From positions 1-64,000 of the forward strand of contig DASXRQ010000115.1 of assembly GCA_036506495.1 (NCBI GenBank): DNA of 64,000 nt. Reading direction: 5' to 3'. Origin of the DNA: DASXRC01 sp036506495 (GTDB lineage Bacteria; Actinomycetota; Actinomycetes; Mycobacteriales; Micromonosporaceae). This document shows positions 16,494-25,586 of the stretch, piece by piece (positions within the stretch are counted from its first letter, which is position 1; each line of letters starts with the position of its first letter). Made by a program: the position numbers and the translations under genes. Under the pieces are notes generated by a model. The model saw only the letters and a list, made by a program, of their open reading frames with translations. It did not search any database and was not told the origin of the DNA.

Positions 16494-17048
16494 ATGGGGC
16501 TGGACAACGTCGCCGTGCAGTGGCCGCGTACCGGCCGGTTCTACGATCCGGTCGCCCCGGCGGAGTTCGTGGACTTTTCCGAACTGGCGGACGGGCCGGA
16601 CGTGAGTGCCCCGACCGCAGCGTTGGCCGGACATATCGCCAAGACAGGCACCGTTCGGGCGACGGCGTACACCGAACTCGTCGACCTCCTGCTCGGCCTG
16701 AACGGCGTGCTCTACGCCACCGATGCCGCGGCCGAGGACGAGGATCCCGTGATCGACCCCGACGGATGCGCGTGGATCGCCGGTGGCCTGGAGCGCTTCG
16801 TCGACGGCCACGCCGGACACGGCGAGCAGGTGACCTTCGAGACCGTCGGCGCGGTGCTCCGGGAGGCGCTCACGGGCAGCCGGCTCGCCGACCAGCAGCT
16901 GCGCTGGCTGGAGAGCCGCCTCGACGCGCTGCGCGACGAGTCGGGCGGCGCCCCGCAGTGGACCTTCAGCCGAGGCGAGCTCGCGGTGCTGGCGAGCTTC
17001 TACCGGCGCTGCGCCGACCGTGGCTTCGCCGTCTACGCGGACTTCTGA
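16494..17048 (+). CDS. Conserved-looking protein of unknown function
   Basis: 184 residues from ATG 16494 with GAGAGGG 9 bases upstream. It begins MGLDNVAVQWPRTGRFYDPV and is acidic, helical and soluble, with no signal peptide or membrane helix. The internal GGLERFVDGHAGHGEQVTFE and the C-terminal RGELAVLASFYRRCADRGFA look well structured, but no family was recognised. It is the only rightward gene in the gyrB-dnaA block and converges on dciA with 6 bases between stops. Confidence 0.75.
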   Translation: MGLDNVAVQWPRTGRFYDPVAPAEFVDFSELADGPDVSAPTAALAGHIAKTGTVRATAYTELVDLLLGLNGVLYATDAAAEDEDPVIDPDGCAWIAGGLERFVDGHAGHGEQVTFETVGAVLREALTGSRLADQQLRWLESRLDALRDESGGAPQWTFSRGELAVLASFYRRCADRGFAVYADF

Positions 17049-17054
17049 GCGCGC

Positions 17055-17663
17055 TCAGCCGTACGTGTCGCGGGGCCCGCGGCCGCGGACCCGACGCGGC
17101 CCGCGCGACCAGTTGGGGGCGGCCGGGCCGTGGATGCGGAGTCGGGTGACCACATTGTGGCCGACCTCGGCGGCGATCCGTTGGAGCAGTGACGCGGCCA
17201 GCAGCCGGAGCTGGGTGGCCCACGCGGTGGACTCCGCCTCGATGGTCAGCTCGCCGCCCTCGAGCGTCATCGGGCGGCTGTGCTGGGCGACGTCGGGCCC
17301 GACCACCCGCTCCCACGCGGCGAAGACGGTCGCCTCCGCCGCCTGGCGCTGCCAGCCTCGCGCCTGGATGAGCCGGGCCAGCACGGCGCCGAGCGGTTGC
17401 GGGTCCCGCGGGTCCGGCCCCGGACCGGTGTACCCGCGCAGCCCGCGCCGTGCCGGTCCACCGGCGGCGGCCGCCGTCTTGTCACCGGCGGAAGACCCGG
17501 CCGGTGTACGCCGCGGCGAGCGCGGCGTGCCGCGCCGGGCCTTCGCGGCGTCGAGCACCGCGCGGGCGAGCTCCGGCCCGGTCGGCGGCAATTCGGTCGG
17601 CTCGATGCCGGCCGGCTGCCCGCCGTGGGTCCCCGTCGGCGGCTCGACGTCCTCAGTGGACAC
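17055..17663 (-). CDS. dciA: DciA family (DUF721) helicase-loader-like protein
   Basis: 202 residues from GTG 17663. The first 100 are disordered; the C-terminal 100 carry the DUF721/DciA domain: PLGAVLARLIQARGWQRQAA, FAAWERVVGPDVAQHSRPMT, LTIEAESTAWATQLRLLAAS, RIAAEVGHNVVTRLRIHGPA. DciA is the ancestral bacterial loader of the replicative helicase DnaB. The GTG lies 11 bases inside the end of recF, so the two are translationally coupled. Function is from the family. Confidence 0.9.
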   Translation of the reverse strand: MSTEDVEPPTGTHGGQPAGIEPTELPPTGPELARAVLDAAKARRGTPRSPRRTPAGSSAGDKTAAAAGGPARRGLRGYTGPGPDPRDPQPLGAVLARLIQARGWQRQAAEATVFAAWERVVGPDVAQHSRPMTLEGGELTIEAESTAWATQLRLLAASLLQRIAAEVGHNVVTRLRIHGPAAPNWSRGPRRVRGRGPRDTYG

Positions 17664-18786
17664 GATGCACCCCGTCCTCGGTCACCTCGTAGCGAACCCC
17701 GCGCAGGATGGCCGGCACATCATCCGGGACGGCACACGTCACGAGCAGCTGGCTGGCCCGCCCGACGCGGTCGGCCAGCCGGTCCCGGCGCCCGGCGTCG
17801 AGTTCGGCGAACACATCGTCGAGCACGAGGACCGGTTCGATGCCGTCCGCACGCAACAGGTCGTACGCCGCGAGCCGCAGCGCCAGCGCGAATGACCAGG
17901 ACTCGCCGTGGCTCGCGTACCCCCGAGCGGGTCGTTCGGCGAGGCTGAGCACCAGGTCGTCGCGGTGCGGACCGACGAGCGTGACGCCACGCTCCACTTC
18001 GGACGTCCGTCCCGCGGTGAGGGCTTCGACGAGCGCGTCGTGCAATGCCGATCGGTCGGGTGTCAGCGCGTCGCCGAGCGTCGAGCGGTACCCGATCGCC
18101 GCGGCGCCCTGACCCGCGGCGACCGCGTCGTACGCCTTGCCAACGTGCGGCGCCAGCGCGGCAACGAGCTCCAGCCGGCCGGCGAGCAGCTCGGCACCGT
18201 GCCTGGCGAGGTGCGTGTCCCAGACGTCCAGTGTGGACAGTTCGGCGGCGCCGCGCCCACTGCCGACCTTTCTCGCCAGGTAGGCCGTTCGTAGCAGCGC
18301 GTTGCGTTGCTTGACGACCCGCTCGTAATCGGCGCGGACGCCGCCGTACCGGGGCAACCGCGCGACCAGCAAGTCGTCGAGATACCGCCGGCGCTCGGCC
18401 GGGTCTCCCCGCACCAACTGCAGATCCTCCGGTGCGAACATCACCAATCGCAGCGCGCCGAGCACGTCGCGCGGCCGGCGGGCGGGCGCCCGGCCGATTC
18501 GTGCCCGGTTCGCTTTGCCGGGTACGATCTCAAGCTCCACCAGCAGCTCGCGTCCATCGTGGACAATCAAACATCGGATCACCGCCGCGGCCGCGCCGTC
18601 GCGCACCAGCGGCGCGTCGGTGGCGACCCGGTGGCTGCTGAGCCTGGCGACGTAGCCCAGCGCCTCGACGAGGTTGGTCTTACCGAGGCCGTTCGGGCCA
18701 ACCAGCACGTTGACCCCCGCCTCGAAGTCCACGCCGATCCGCTCGTACGAACGGAAGTCGACCAGCTCGAGCCGCCGGACGTACAC
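17653..18786 (-). CDS. recF: DNA replication and repair protein RecF
   Basis: 377 residues from GTG 18786 (VYVRRLELVDFRSYE). RecF is an SMC-like ATPase that helps RecO/RecR load RecA at gaps. Walker A is GPNGLGKTN (30-38), and near the end SFALALRLAAYDLL precedes Walker B VLVLDDVFAELD. The frame extends upstream to 19320 but that part overlaps gnd and is not protein-like. It begins 2 bases after the gnd stop and overlaps dciA, so the genes form one unit. Confidence 0.95.
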   Translation of the reverse strand: MYVRRLELVDFRSYERIGVDFEAGVNVLVGPNGLGKTNLVEALGYVARLSSHRVATDAPLVRDGAAAAVIRCLIVHDGRELLVELEIVPGKANRARIGRAPARRPRDVLGALRLVMFAPEDLQLVRGDPAERRRYLDDLLVARLPRYGGVRADYERVVKQRNALLRTAYLARKVGSGRGAAELSTLDVWDTHLARHGAELLAGRLELVAALAPHVGKAYDAVAAGQGAAAIGYRSTLGDALTPDRSALHDALVEALTAGRTSEVERGVTLVGPHRDDLVLSLAERPARGYASHGESWSFALALRLAAYDLLRADGIEPVLVLDDVFAELDAGRRDRLADRVGRASQLLVTCAVPDDVPAILRGVRYEVTEDGVHRVH

Positions 18787-18788
18787 GG

Positions 18789-19661
18789 CTAGCGCTTGCG
18801 CGTGGCGTGGCCGCCGAACTGGTTCCGCAGAGCGGCGACGGCCTTCATCGCTGGCGAGTCGTCCTGGCGCGACGCGAACCGGGCGAACAGCGACGCCGCG
18901 ATGACGTTCATCGGCACCGCGAGACGGATCGCCTCCTCGACCGTCCAGCGTCCCTCGCCGGTGTCCTCGGCGTAGCCACGCAGGCCAGCGAGCTCCGGGT
19001 CCTCGTCGAGCGCCCGATCGAGCAGGTCGAGCAGCCACGAGCGCACGACCGTCCCCTCGCGCCAGGACTTGATCACACCGGGAACGTTTGTGACGTGATC
19101 CGACGCGGCGAGCAGCTCGTACCCCTCGGCGTACGCGTGCATCAGGCCGTATTCGATGCCGTTGTGCACCATCTTCGCGTAGTGACCGGCGCCGGACGGG
19201 CCGGCGTGTACGAAGCCGAACTCGCCCGCGGGCTTCAGTGCTTCGAAGATCGGCATGCACCGCTGGACGTGCTCCTCGTCGCCGCCGACCATCAACGCGT
19301 ACCCGTTCTGCCGGCCCCACACCCCGCCGGAGACCCCGACGTCCAAGTAACCCAGGCCGCGCTCGGCGAGCCGGGTCGACCGGGGCGGGTCGTCGCTGAA
19401 CCGCGAGTTCCCGCCGTCGATCACGATGTCCCCCGAGCCCAGCAGGGCGGCGAGCTCGTCGATGGTCGACTCGGTCACGCCGACCGGCACCATCACCCAG
19501 ACGACGCGCGGTGCCGACAACTTGTCGACCATCTCGGCGAGGCTAGCCGCGTCGGACCGTTCCGGGTGATGGTCAAACCCGACCACCTCATGCCCGGCCG
19601 CGCGCAGCCGCTCGCGCATGTTGCCACCCATCCGGCCCAGACCCACGAGGCCCATCTGCAT
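18789..19661 (-). CDS. gnd: 6-phosphogluconate dehydrogenase, decarboxylating, short (GndA) type
   Basis: 290 residues from ATG 19661, preceded by GAGGGGG. It oxidises 6-phosphogluconate to ribulose 5-phosphate in the pentose phosphate pathway. Seen: dinucleotide motif GLVGLGRMGGNM, GGNSRFSDD, SGGVWGRQNGYALMVGGD and the catalytic AKMVHNGIEYG. It is of the 300-residue class, not the 470-residue one of enteric bacteria. Placement between dnaN and recF is standard in actinobacteria. Confidence 0.95.
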   Translation of the reverse strand: MQMGLVGLGRMGGNMRERLRAAGHEVVGFDHHPERSDAASLAEMVDKLSAPRVVWVMVPVGVTESTIDELAALLGSGDIVIDGGNSRFSDDPPRSTRLAERGLGYLDVGVSGGVWGRQNGYALMVGGDEEHVQRCMPIFEALKPAGEFGFVHAGPSGAGHYAKMVHNGIEYGLMHAYAEGYELLAASDHVTNVPGVIKSWREGTVVRSWLLDLLDRALDEDPELAGLRGYAEDTGEGRWTVEEAIRLAVPMNVIAASLFARFASRQDDSPAMKAVAALRNQFGGHATRKR

Positions 19662-19706
19662 GGCGTCCCCCTCTGCGTCGTAGATCACGCGCGGGGCCGG
19701 CAGCCC

Positions 19707-20840
19707 CTAGCGCGCGATGCGGATTGGCATGATCAGATAGCGGTACCCGGGGATGATCTCCCCGTCGTCGTCGGCGGGTGAGATCACGGCCGGCTTGAAC
19801 GCGTCGACGAACGACAGCACGGCGGTCGGAGCGGACAGCGCGGACAACCCGTCGAGTAGGTACTGCGGGTTGAAGGCGATCATCAGTGGCTCGCCGGTGA
19901 AGGTCGCCTCCATTGCCTCGCTCGCCCGGGCCTCCTCGGTTCCGCCCGCCTCGACAACGAGGCCCTCCTCGCTGAAGCTGAGCCGCACCGGGGTGGCGCG
20001 CTCGGCGACGAGTGCCACCCGGCGGACGACCTCGGTCAGCGCCGGCACGGCGACCCTCGCCTCCGCGTTGTGGCTGGCCGGGAACAGCGACCGAACCGGG
20101 GGATAGTTCGCGCCGTCCAGCAGTCGGCTGGTGGTGCGGCGGGTGCCGCCGGCGAACCCGATCAATCCCTCCCCGGCGGCACCGTGCGCGAGGGCGAGCG
20201 TGACCTCGCCACCGGTTGGGCCGAGCGTCTTGGCGGTGTCGGCGAGGGTGCGGGCCGGGACAAGCGCGTTCAGGCTGACGTCCGGGTCGTCGGGGCGCCA
20301 CTGCATCTCGCGCATCGCCAGCCGGTAACGGTCGGTGGCCAGCATGGCCAGCGTCGACCCGTTGAGCTCCACCCGCACGCCGGTCATCATCGGCAGCGTC
20401 TCGTCCCGGCCGGCGGCGACCGCGACCTGGGACACGGCCGCGGCGAACGCGAGGGCGTCGATTGTGCCCGCGCCGGTCGGCATCTCAGGGAGCGTCGGGT
20501 AGTCCTCGACGGGCATCGTCGGCAGCGTGAACCGGGCACTGCCGCAGACGAGCTCCAGATGGGCACCCACGGCGGCGATGTCGACCGGCTTCGCCGGGAG
20601 CGCCTTCGTGATCTCGGCGAGCAGCCGGCCCGAGACCAGTGCCGCGCCGTCGGCGTCGGCCTGGACGTCGATGGTCACCTGACTGGAGACCTCGTAGTCG
20701 AAACCGGAGACCTCGAGCCGGCCGTCCTCGACGCGGAGCAGTACGCCGGCGAGCACCGGCACGGACGGCCGGCTGGGCAGGCTCTTCGCGGTCCACGCGA
20801 CGGCGTCGGCGAGCGCGTCGCGCTCCACGCGGAACTTCAT
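19707..20840 (-). CDS. dnaN: DNA polymerase III sliding clamp (beta subunit)
   Basis: 377 residues from ATG 20840 (MKFRVERDALADAVAWTAKS), the normal length for the three-domain clamp. LEVSGFDYEVS, IALEVDG-like strands, ALVPARTLADTAKTLG and the C-terminal LIMPIRIAR match DnaN. The clamp encircles DNA and tethers Pol III. It lies beyond the 508-base gap after dnaA and is followed by gnd. Confidence 0.97.
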   Translation of the reverse strand: MKFRVERDALADAVAWTAKSLPSRPSVPVLAGVLLRVEDGRLEVSGFDYEVSSQVTIDVQADADGAALVSGRLLAEITKALPAKPVDIAAVGAHLELVCGSARFTLPTMPVEDYPTLPEMPTGAGTIDALAFAAAVSQVAVAAGRDETLPMMTGVRVELNGSTLAMLATDRYRLAMREMQWRPDDPDVSLNALVPARTLADTAKTLGPTGGEVTLALAHGAAGEGLIGFAGGTRRTTSRLLDGANYPPVRSLFPASHNAEARVAVPALTEVVRRVALVAERATPVRLSFSEEGLVVEAGGTEEARASEAMEATFTGEPLMIAFNPQYLLDGLSALSAPTAVLSFVDAFKPAVISPADDDGEIIPGYRYLIMPIRIAR

Positions 20841-21348
20841 CGAAACGACCTCCGAGTCGACTCGTCGGGGAGCAATGCCCTATCGAACCTTATTGCGAGC
20901 CCGGCCGCGACATGCGCGCGACCCGGCGCGTTGGCACGATCGGCGGCCGAGTGCCACCGCGTCGGTCGCACCGTAGGCCATCCACCCAAGTACCGACCGT
21001 CCGGTGATTGGGTCTTGTTGTGTTAGGGAGAACTTCATCGTCTTCGTCGGTGCTGTGTGAACTGTGGAGAGTCGGCGTTCGCGCAGGCCGTGCGGCGGTC
21101 GGTGGGCGTGTGGGGTGTGGACAACCCGGCCGGTGACCGGTCGCGCGTTCCACAGCCCGTGGCGCCGGTCCGGTTGTCCCCGGTCGTGCACCGGTCGTCC
21201 ACCGGCCATTCCCGGGTTTCGTCCGCAGGGCTGTGAGGTCATCGGCTACGTACCGTACGGGTGAACGGTGGATGACCGGCCGGCGTCCACACATGTTTCC
21301 CCAGCCACTGTCCACAGATTGTGGATACCGCGGTGACCCGGTGTCGCA
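20841..21348. other. oriC region, dnaA-dnaN part
   Basis: 508 non-coding bases between dnaA and dnaN, the location of oriC in Streptomyces and Mycobacterium. DnaA-box-like sites: TTGTCCACA on the minus strand at 21116-21124, CTGTCCACA at 21308-21316 and GTATCCACA on the minus strand at 21320-21328, plus weaker ones such as CGTCCACAC near 21284. The boxes at 21308 and 21320 are inverted 3 bases apart. No AT-rich unwinding element is obvious in this GC-rich DNA. It also carries the dnaN promoter. Confidence 0.75.
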
Positions 21349-22854
21349 CTACATCTGCTTGATGCGGTTGGTGAGCTCGGCGATCTGGTTGTAGAGCGAG
21401 CGCCGCTCGGCCATCTGTTGCCGGATCTTCCGGTCGGCGTGCATGACCGTCGTGTGGTCGCGGCCGCCGAACGCCTGCCCGATCCGGGGCAGCGACAGGT
21501 CGGTGAGCTCCCGGCACAGGTACATGGCCACTTGGCGCGCGTTGACGAGTACGCGTGAGCGGGAGTGGCCGCGCAGGTCCTCCAGGCTGACTCCGAAGTA
21601 ATCGGCGGTCGACGCCATGATCTGGTCAGCCGTGATCTCCGGACCGGAGCCGTCCGGGATGAAATCGCGCAGCACCTCCTCGGCGAGCGCCAGCTCGATC
21701 GGTGAGCGGGTGAGCGATGCGAACGCCGTGATCCGGATCAGCGCGCCCTCGAGCTCACGGATCGAGTTGGAGATCCGGGAGGCGATGAACTCCAGCACGT
21801 CCGGCGGTGCGAACATCCGCTCCTGGGCGGCCTTCTTCTGGAGGATCGCGATACGGGTCTCGAGGTCGGGCGGCTGAATGTCCGCGAGCAGGCCCCATTC
21901 GAACCGGGTACGCAGCCGATCCTCGAGCGTCGCCAGCTGCTTCGGCGACCGGTCGGACGTGATCACGATCTGTTTGTTCGCGTTGTGAAGCGTGTTGAAC
22001 GTGTGGAAGAACTCCTCCTGAGTGCGCTCCCGGTTCTCCAGGAACTGGATGTCGTCGATGAGGAGGATGTCCACGTCGCGATAGCGCCGCTGGAACGCGC
22101 TCGTCTTGTCATCCCGCAGCGAGTTGATGAAGTCGTTGGTGAACTCCTCAGTGGAGACATACCGCACCGAGCGCGCGTTGCCGAGCGTTGTCGCGTAATG
22201 CCCGATCGCGTGCAGCAGGTGGGTCTTGCCGAGCCCGGAGCTGCCGTAGATGAACAACGGGTTGTACGCCTTGGCCGGCGACTCGGCGACCGCTACCGCG
22301 GCGGCGTGCGCGAACCGGTTGGACGAGCCGATCACGAACGTCTCGAACATGTATTTCGGGTTCAGCCGGTTGCCGCCGCTCGAGTCGCCGGTCGGACGCC
22401 GGTCGTCGCGCGACGGGCCGGCTGCGGGTGCGGTGAACAATCCGTCCTGCGCGCTGCGGGCGGACGGCACCACCGGGGTGGGGTAGCCGTGCTGCGCGGA
22501 GCCGGTGGGCAGATCGTCGCCGTCGGGTCCATCGGGCCCGGCCATGGCGGGTGGTGCGCCCGGAGGCTGCGGCGCGATGGCCGACCCGCCGTCGTCGGGC
22601 GGGCGCACAGTCACCGCCACCTGTATCGGTCGGCCGAGCCGTCGGGACAAGGCCTCGGTGATCGCCGGGCGCAGCCGGGACTCGATCACGTCCCGGGTAA
22701 AAGGGTCCGGCACCGCGAGCAGCGCGGTGTCCTCGACGATCGCGCGCAGCCGGGTCAGCCGAAGGTACGCCCGCTGCTGGGCGGAGACGATCTCGTCGGC
22801 GAGGTCGTCCGTCGCCGCCGTCCACACAGCGGCCAGGTCGATCGTCTCCGCCAT
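21349..22854 (-). CDS. dnaA: Chromosomal replication initiator DnaA
   Basis: 501 residues from ATG 22854 (MAETIDLAAVWTAATDDLAD); the frame stays open far upstream through oriC but only this start is preceded by a GGGGGGTGG signal and fits the family. Domain I spans about 1-80, a Pro/Gly-rich linker 85-160, AAA+ from 165 with Walker A GSSGLGKTH (204-212) and Walker B ILLIDDIQF, and domain IV with the DnaA signature GGRDHTTVMHA (463-473). DnaA-ATP binds the boxes on both flanks and opens the origin. Confidence 0.98.
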   Translation of the reverse strand: MAETIDLAAVWTAATDDLADEIVSAQQRAYLRLTRLRAIVEDTALLAVPDPFTRDVIESRLRPAITEALSRRLGRPIQVAVTVRPPDDGGSAIAPQPPGAPPAMAGPDGPDGDDLPTGSAQHGYPTPVVPSARSAQDGLFTAPAAGPSRDDRRPTGDSSGGNRLNPKYMFETFVIGSSNRFAHAAAVAVAESPAKAYNPLFIYGSSGLGKTHLLHAIGHYATTLGNARSVRYVSTEEFTNDFINSLRDDKTSAFQRRYRDVDILLIDDIQFLENRERTQEEFFHTFNTLHNANKQIVITSDRSPKQLATLEDRLRTRFEWGLLADIQPPDLETRIAILQKKAAQERMFAPPDVLEFIASRISNSIRELEGALIRITAFASLTRSPIELALAEEVLRDFIPDGSGPEITADQIMASTADYFGVSLEDLRGHSRSRVLVNARQVAMYLCRELTDLSLPRIGQAFGGRDHTTVMHADRKIRQQMAERRSLYNQIAELTNRIKQM

Positions 22855-23575
22855 CGCCGCGCCACCCCCCTTTGTCCGAGCACCCTCCGTCGTCCGACCC
22901 CACGTGGGACCGAACCCACCCTCTGGGCCGATGCCTACGCCCCCACCCGCGTAACCGACCCGCGCCATGTCCCCGCTTGACCGATCGCTATCCACAGGTT
23001 GTCCACAGCCTGTGTACCGGCCGATCGTTGGCCTTCCGCTGCACGTTCGCCGGACCTCGCGATTGATGCGACGGCGTGCGCGTGGTTGACCGTGCCGAAC
23101 GATTAGCCATGTCGCCCGGTTTTGCCCGGAATCGTGGCACTGCTGCGTGCCTGGTTGTCGACCGGCAATCGGGCACGCTAACAGCGTTGTCCACACCCGT
23201 TCAACCGCTGTCCACATGTGGACGTTGTCGGTGGGTGCGAATCCCCCCGGTTCGTCCGGGCCGGGCCCGGAGGATCCGCCGGGGCCGTCCCGATATGGCC
23301 GTTTGACGATCATTACCGGCGTCCGTATCGTGGAGCGGTTACTTCGTCGCCCTGTCGCGTCCGTCCCGAACGCATCGGCAGACATGACGCTGATAGGGTG
23401 GCGGGTGTTTGCTGTTCGCCGGTCGGCCGGTCGCCTCGCGATTGTCACCGGCGCAATAGCATCAAAGAGTCGCCCTGTTGCGTCGGTGGTCCATGTCGGT
23501 GCGCGGCGGCCGACGCCAGACCACGACCGAGGGCGCGGGAGTCGCCTAGCGGCGTACGAAGACGGAGAGCCTGAC
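22855..23575. other. oriC region, rpmH-dnaA part, with divergent promoters
   Basis: About 720 non-coding bases. DnaA-box-like sites: CTATCCACA 22988-22996, TTGTCCACA 22999-23007, TTGTCCACA 23187-23195, CTGTCCACA 23208-23216 and an inverted ACGTCCACA at 23217-23225 directly abutting it. With the boxes beyond dnaA this gives a two-part origin. The region must also hold the promoters of dnaA (leftward) and rpmH (rightward). Confidence 0.7.
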
Positions 23576-23713
23576 GTGAGCAAGCGCACCTACCAGCCGA
23601 ACAACCGCCGGCGCGCGAAGACCCACGGCTTCCGGCTGCGCATGCGCACCCGGGCCGGCCGGGCGATCATCTCGGCGCGCCGCGCCAAGGGCCGTACCCG
23701 TCTGTCGGCCTGA
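23576..23713 (+). CDS. rpmH: 50S ribosomal protein L34
   Basis: 45 residues from GTG 23576 after GGAGAG. VSKRTYQPNNRRRAKTHGFR followed by MRTRAGRAIISARRAKGRTR is the strongly basic, near-invariant L34 sequence. It is the first gene to the right of oriC and is followed by rnpA, as in most bacteria. Confidence 0.97.
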   Translation: MSKRTYQPNNRRRAKTHGFRLRMRTRAGRAIISARRAKGRTRLSA

Positions 23714-23737
23714 GGCCTCTCGCACCCTCGCGGGAAT

Positions 23738-24142
23738 GTGGCAGGCGTGCTGGCGCCGACGCAGCGACTGCGGCGGAGTTCCGACTTCGCCGCGGCGGTG
23801 CGTGCCGGTCGGCGCGCGGCCCGCGGCGCCGTCGTCGTCCACCTGCGCGTCCACTCCGATGGACCGCCCGGTTCGGCGCTCGCGGCGACCGCGACGCTCC
23901 CCCCGCGCGCCGGCTTCGTCGTGTCGAAGTCGGTCGGCGGCGCCGTGACCCGCAACACGGTCCGCCGGCGGCTCCGGCACCTCGCGCGCGGGCGGCTGGC
24001 CTCGCTGCCGCCCGGCTCGACCCTCGTCGTGCGGGCGCTGCCCACCGCCGCGAACGCGTCGTACGCTCGGCTCGCCAGCGATCTGGATGCGGCGGTCGGC
24101 GCGGCCCTTGCGCCCGGCCGGAGCTGGACGGTGGCGTCGTGA
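23738..24142 (+). CDS. rnpA: Ribonuclease P protein component
   Basis: Up to 134 residues, basic. RRSSDFAAAVRAGRRAARG near the start and the RNR-like motif KSVGGAVTRNTVRRRLRHLA identify the protein subunit of RNase P, which helps the catalytic RNA mature tRNA 5' ends. GTG 23738 and GTG 23747 are both possible starts; the second matches the family N-terminus (LAPTQRLRR) better. The stop overlaps the yidD start by 4 bases. Confidence 0.93.
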   Translation: MAGVLAPTQRLRRSSDFAAAVRAGRRAARGAVVVHLRVHSDGPPGSALAATATLPPRAGFVVSKSVGGAVTRNTVRRRLRHLARGRLASLPPGSTLVVRALPTAANASYARLASDLDAAVGAALAPGRSWTVAS

Positions 24143-24447
24143 TCGGCCCCCGCGGCGGCGTCCCCGGCGTGCCGCAGCCCACCACGGTCGGTGGTCGCCT
24201 GCTGGCACTTCCCATCATCGCGTACCGTCGTTGGATAGGCCCGGCACTGCCGGCTCGCTGTCGGTTCTACCCGTCGTGCAGCGCGTACGCCCTTGAGGCG
24301 ATCTCGACGCACGGCGCCCTCCGGGGGTTCCTGATGGCGGTCTGGCGGGTGTTGCGCTGCAACCCCTTCCACCCCGGTGGGTACGACCCGGTGCCCCCAA
24401 CCGGACATAGCCGTCATGGCGCTGATGTGACTGGAGCCCCGAATTGA
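24139..24447 (+). CDS. yidD: Membrane protein insertion efficiency factor YidD
   Basis: 102 residues from GTG 24139, overlapping rnpA in GTGA. The family core is AYRRWIGPALPARCRFYPSC, SAYALEAISTHGALRG and RCNPFHPGGYDPV with the three conserved Cys. YidD assists YidC in inserting inner-membrane proteins. The N-terminal 20 residues are longer than usual. It overlaps yidC by 4 bases. Confidence 0.95.
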   Translation: MIGPRGGVPGVPQPTTVGGRLLALPIIAYRRWIGPALPARCRFYPSCSAYALEAISTHGALRGFLMAVWRVLRCNPFHPGGYDPVPPTGHSRHGADVTGAPN

Positions 24448-25427
24448 GTCTCGACTGGATCTACTGGGCGATCTCGTGGATCCTGCTCACCTGGCACGGG
24501 GTCTGGGATTCGATCCTGCCCGGCCGGGCCTTCCTCGCGACGAACTGGGACTGGATCCTCGCGATCTTCTTCCTCGTCGTGACCGTACGGATCATCCTGT
24601 TCCCGATCTTCGTCAAGCAGATCAAGTCGCAGCGGGCCATGCAGGCCCTGCAGCCCAAGGTCAAGGAGCTGCAGGAGAAGCACAAGGGTGACCGGGAGAC
24701 GCTCCAGAAGGAGATGATGGAGCTCTATCGGCGCGAGAAGGCCAACCCGCTGATGGGCTGCCTGCCGATGTTCCTGCAGATCCCGGTGTTCCTCGGCCTG
24801 TTCCACACTCTGCGGCACATCAAGCCGACAATGCCGGAGGGCATGCGAACGCTGTACGGCTGGACGGCAGATCAGTTCAACAGCGCGGTCGGCGCGAAGC
24901 TGCTCGGTGCGCCGATCTACCAGAGCTTCAATACTGGCGGCACCAACACGAAGATCGTCGCCGGCGTACTTGTGGTGATCATGATGGTGACCACGTACCT
25001 GACCAGCCGGCAGATGATCCTGAAGACCGGCTGGGCCGAGGACCCGCAGCAGAAGATGATCCAGCGGCTGATGCTGTACGGCATCCCGTTCTCGCTGCTG
25101 ATCTCCGGCGGTATCTTCCCCATCGGTGTGATCGTCTACTGGGTCACGAACAACCTGTTCACGCTCGGCCAGCAACAGTGGGTGTTGCACAAGTACCCCC
25201 CGCCGGTGATCCCGACCAAGGCCATTCCGGGAAAGGCCACCCCGGGTAGGGCCGCGGCCGCGAAGCCGGGTGCAGCGCGGTCGGCCGGGAAGCCGGGTGC
25301 GGCCAAGTCGGCCGCGAAGAACGGCAGCGGTGCGCCGGTGATAGACGGTAAGGCGCTGGCCCCGAAGCCGGGCGCCAAGCCGGTGAACCCGAAGAAGGGC
25401 GGCACCGCCAAGCGGCGGTCGGGTTGA
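24444..25427 (+). CDS. yidC: Membrane protein insertase YidC
   Basis: 327 residues from TTG 24444 (LSLDWIYWAISWILL), overlapping the yidD stop. Five membrane segments typical of the Oxa1 family can be placed; IKSQRAMQALQPKVKELQEK, the cytoplasmic hairpin rich in charged residues, and NPLMGCLPMFLQIPVFLGLF are characteristic. The tail from about residue 260 is basic, with AAAKPGAA repeats, and probably contacts ribosomes. YidC inserts and folds membrane proteins with or without Sec. Confidence 0.96.
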   Translation: MSLDWIYWAISWILLTWHGVWDSILPGRAFLATNWDWILAIFFLVVTVRIILFPIFVKQIKSQRAMQALQPKVKELQEKHKGDRETLQKEMMELYRREKANPLMGCLPMFLQIPVFLGLFHTLRHIKPTMPEGMRTLYGWTADQFNSAVGAKLLGAPIYQSFNTGGTNTKIVAGVLVVIMMVTTYLTSRQMILKTGWAEDPQQKMIQRLMLYGIPFSLLISGGIFPIGVIVYWVTNNLFTLGQQQWVLHKYPPPVIPTKAIPGKATPGRAAAAKPGAARSAGKPGAAKSAAKNGSGAPVIDGKALAPKPGAKPVNPKKGGTAKRRSG

Positions 25428-25586
25428 CGCGACCGGCCGGGGTCCGATCGGAAGCTGCGACGGGCCCCGGCCGTGGCGCTCCCCGCCACGGGCCGGGTGA
25501 CGGCCCCTGTGACCTACCCGCGGGCTTCGACGCCAGCGGGAAACCTCGGACCGCGTGTCCGGCTGAGCTAGTACGGAGATGAGACG

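Noticed and set aside
22855..23589. Upstream extension of the dnaA frame
   Set aside because: Runs through DnaA boxes and the rpmH promoter region and has no resemblance to DnaA domain I.
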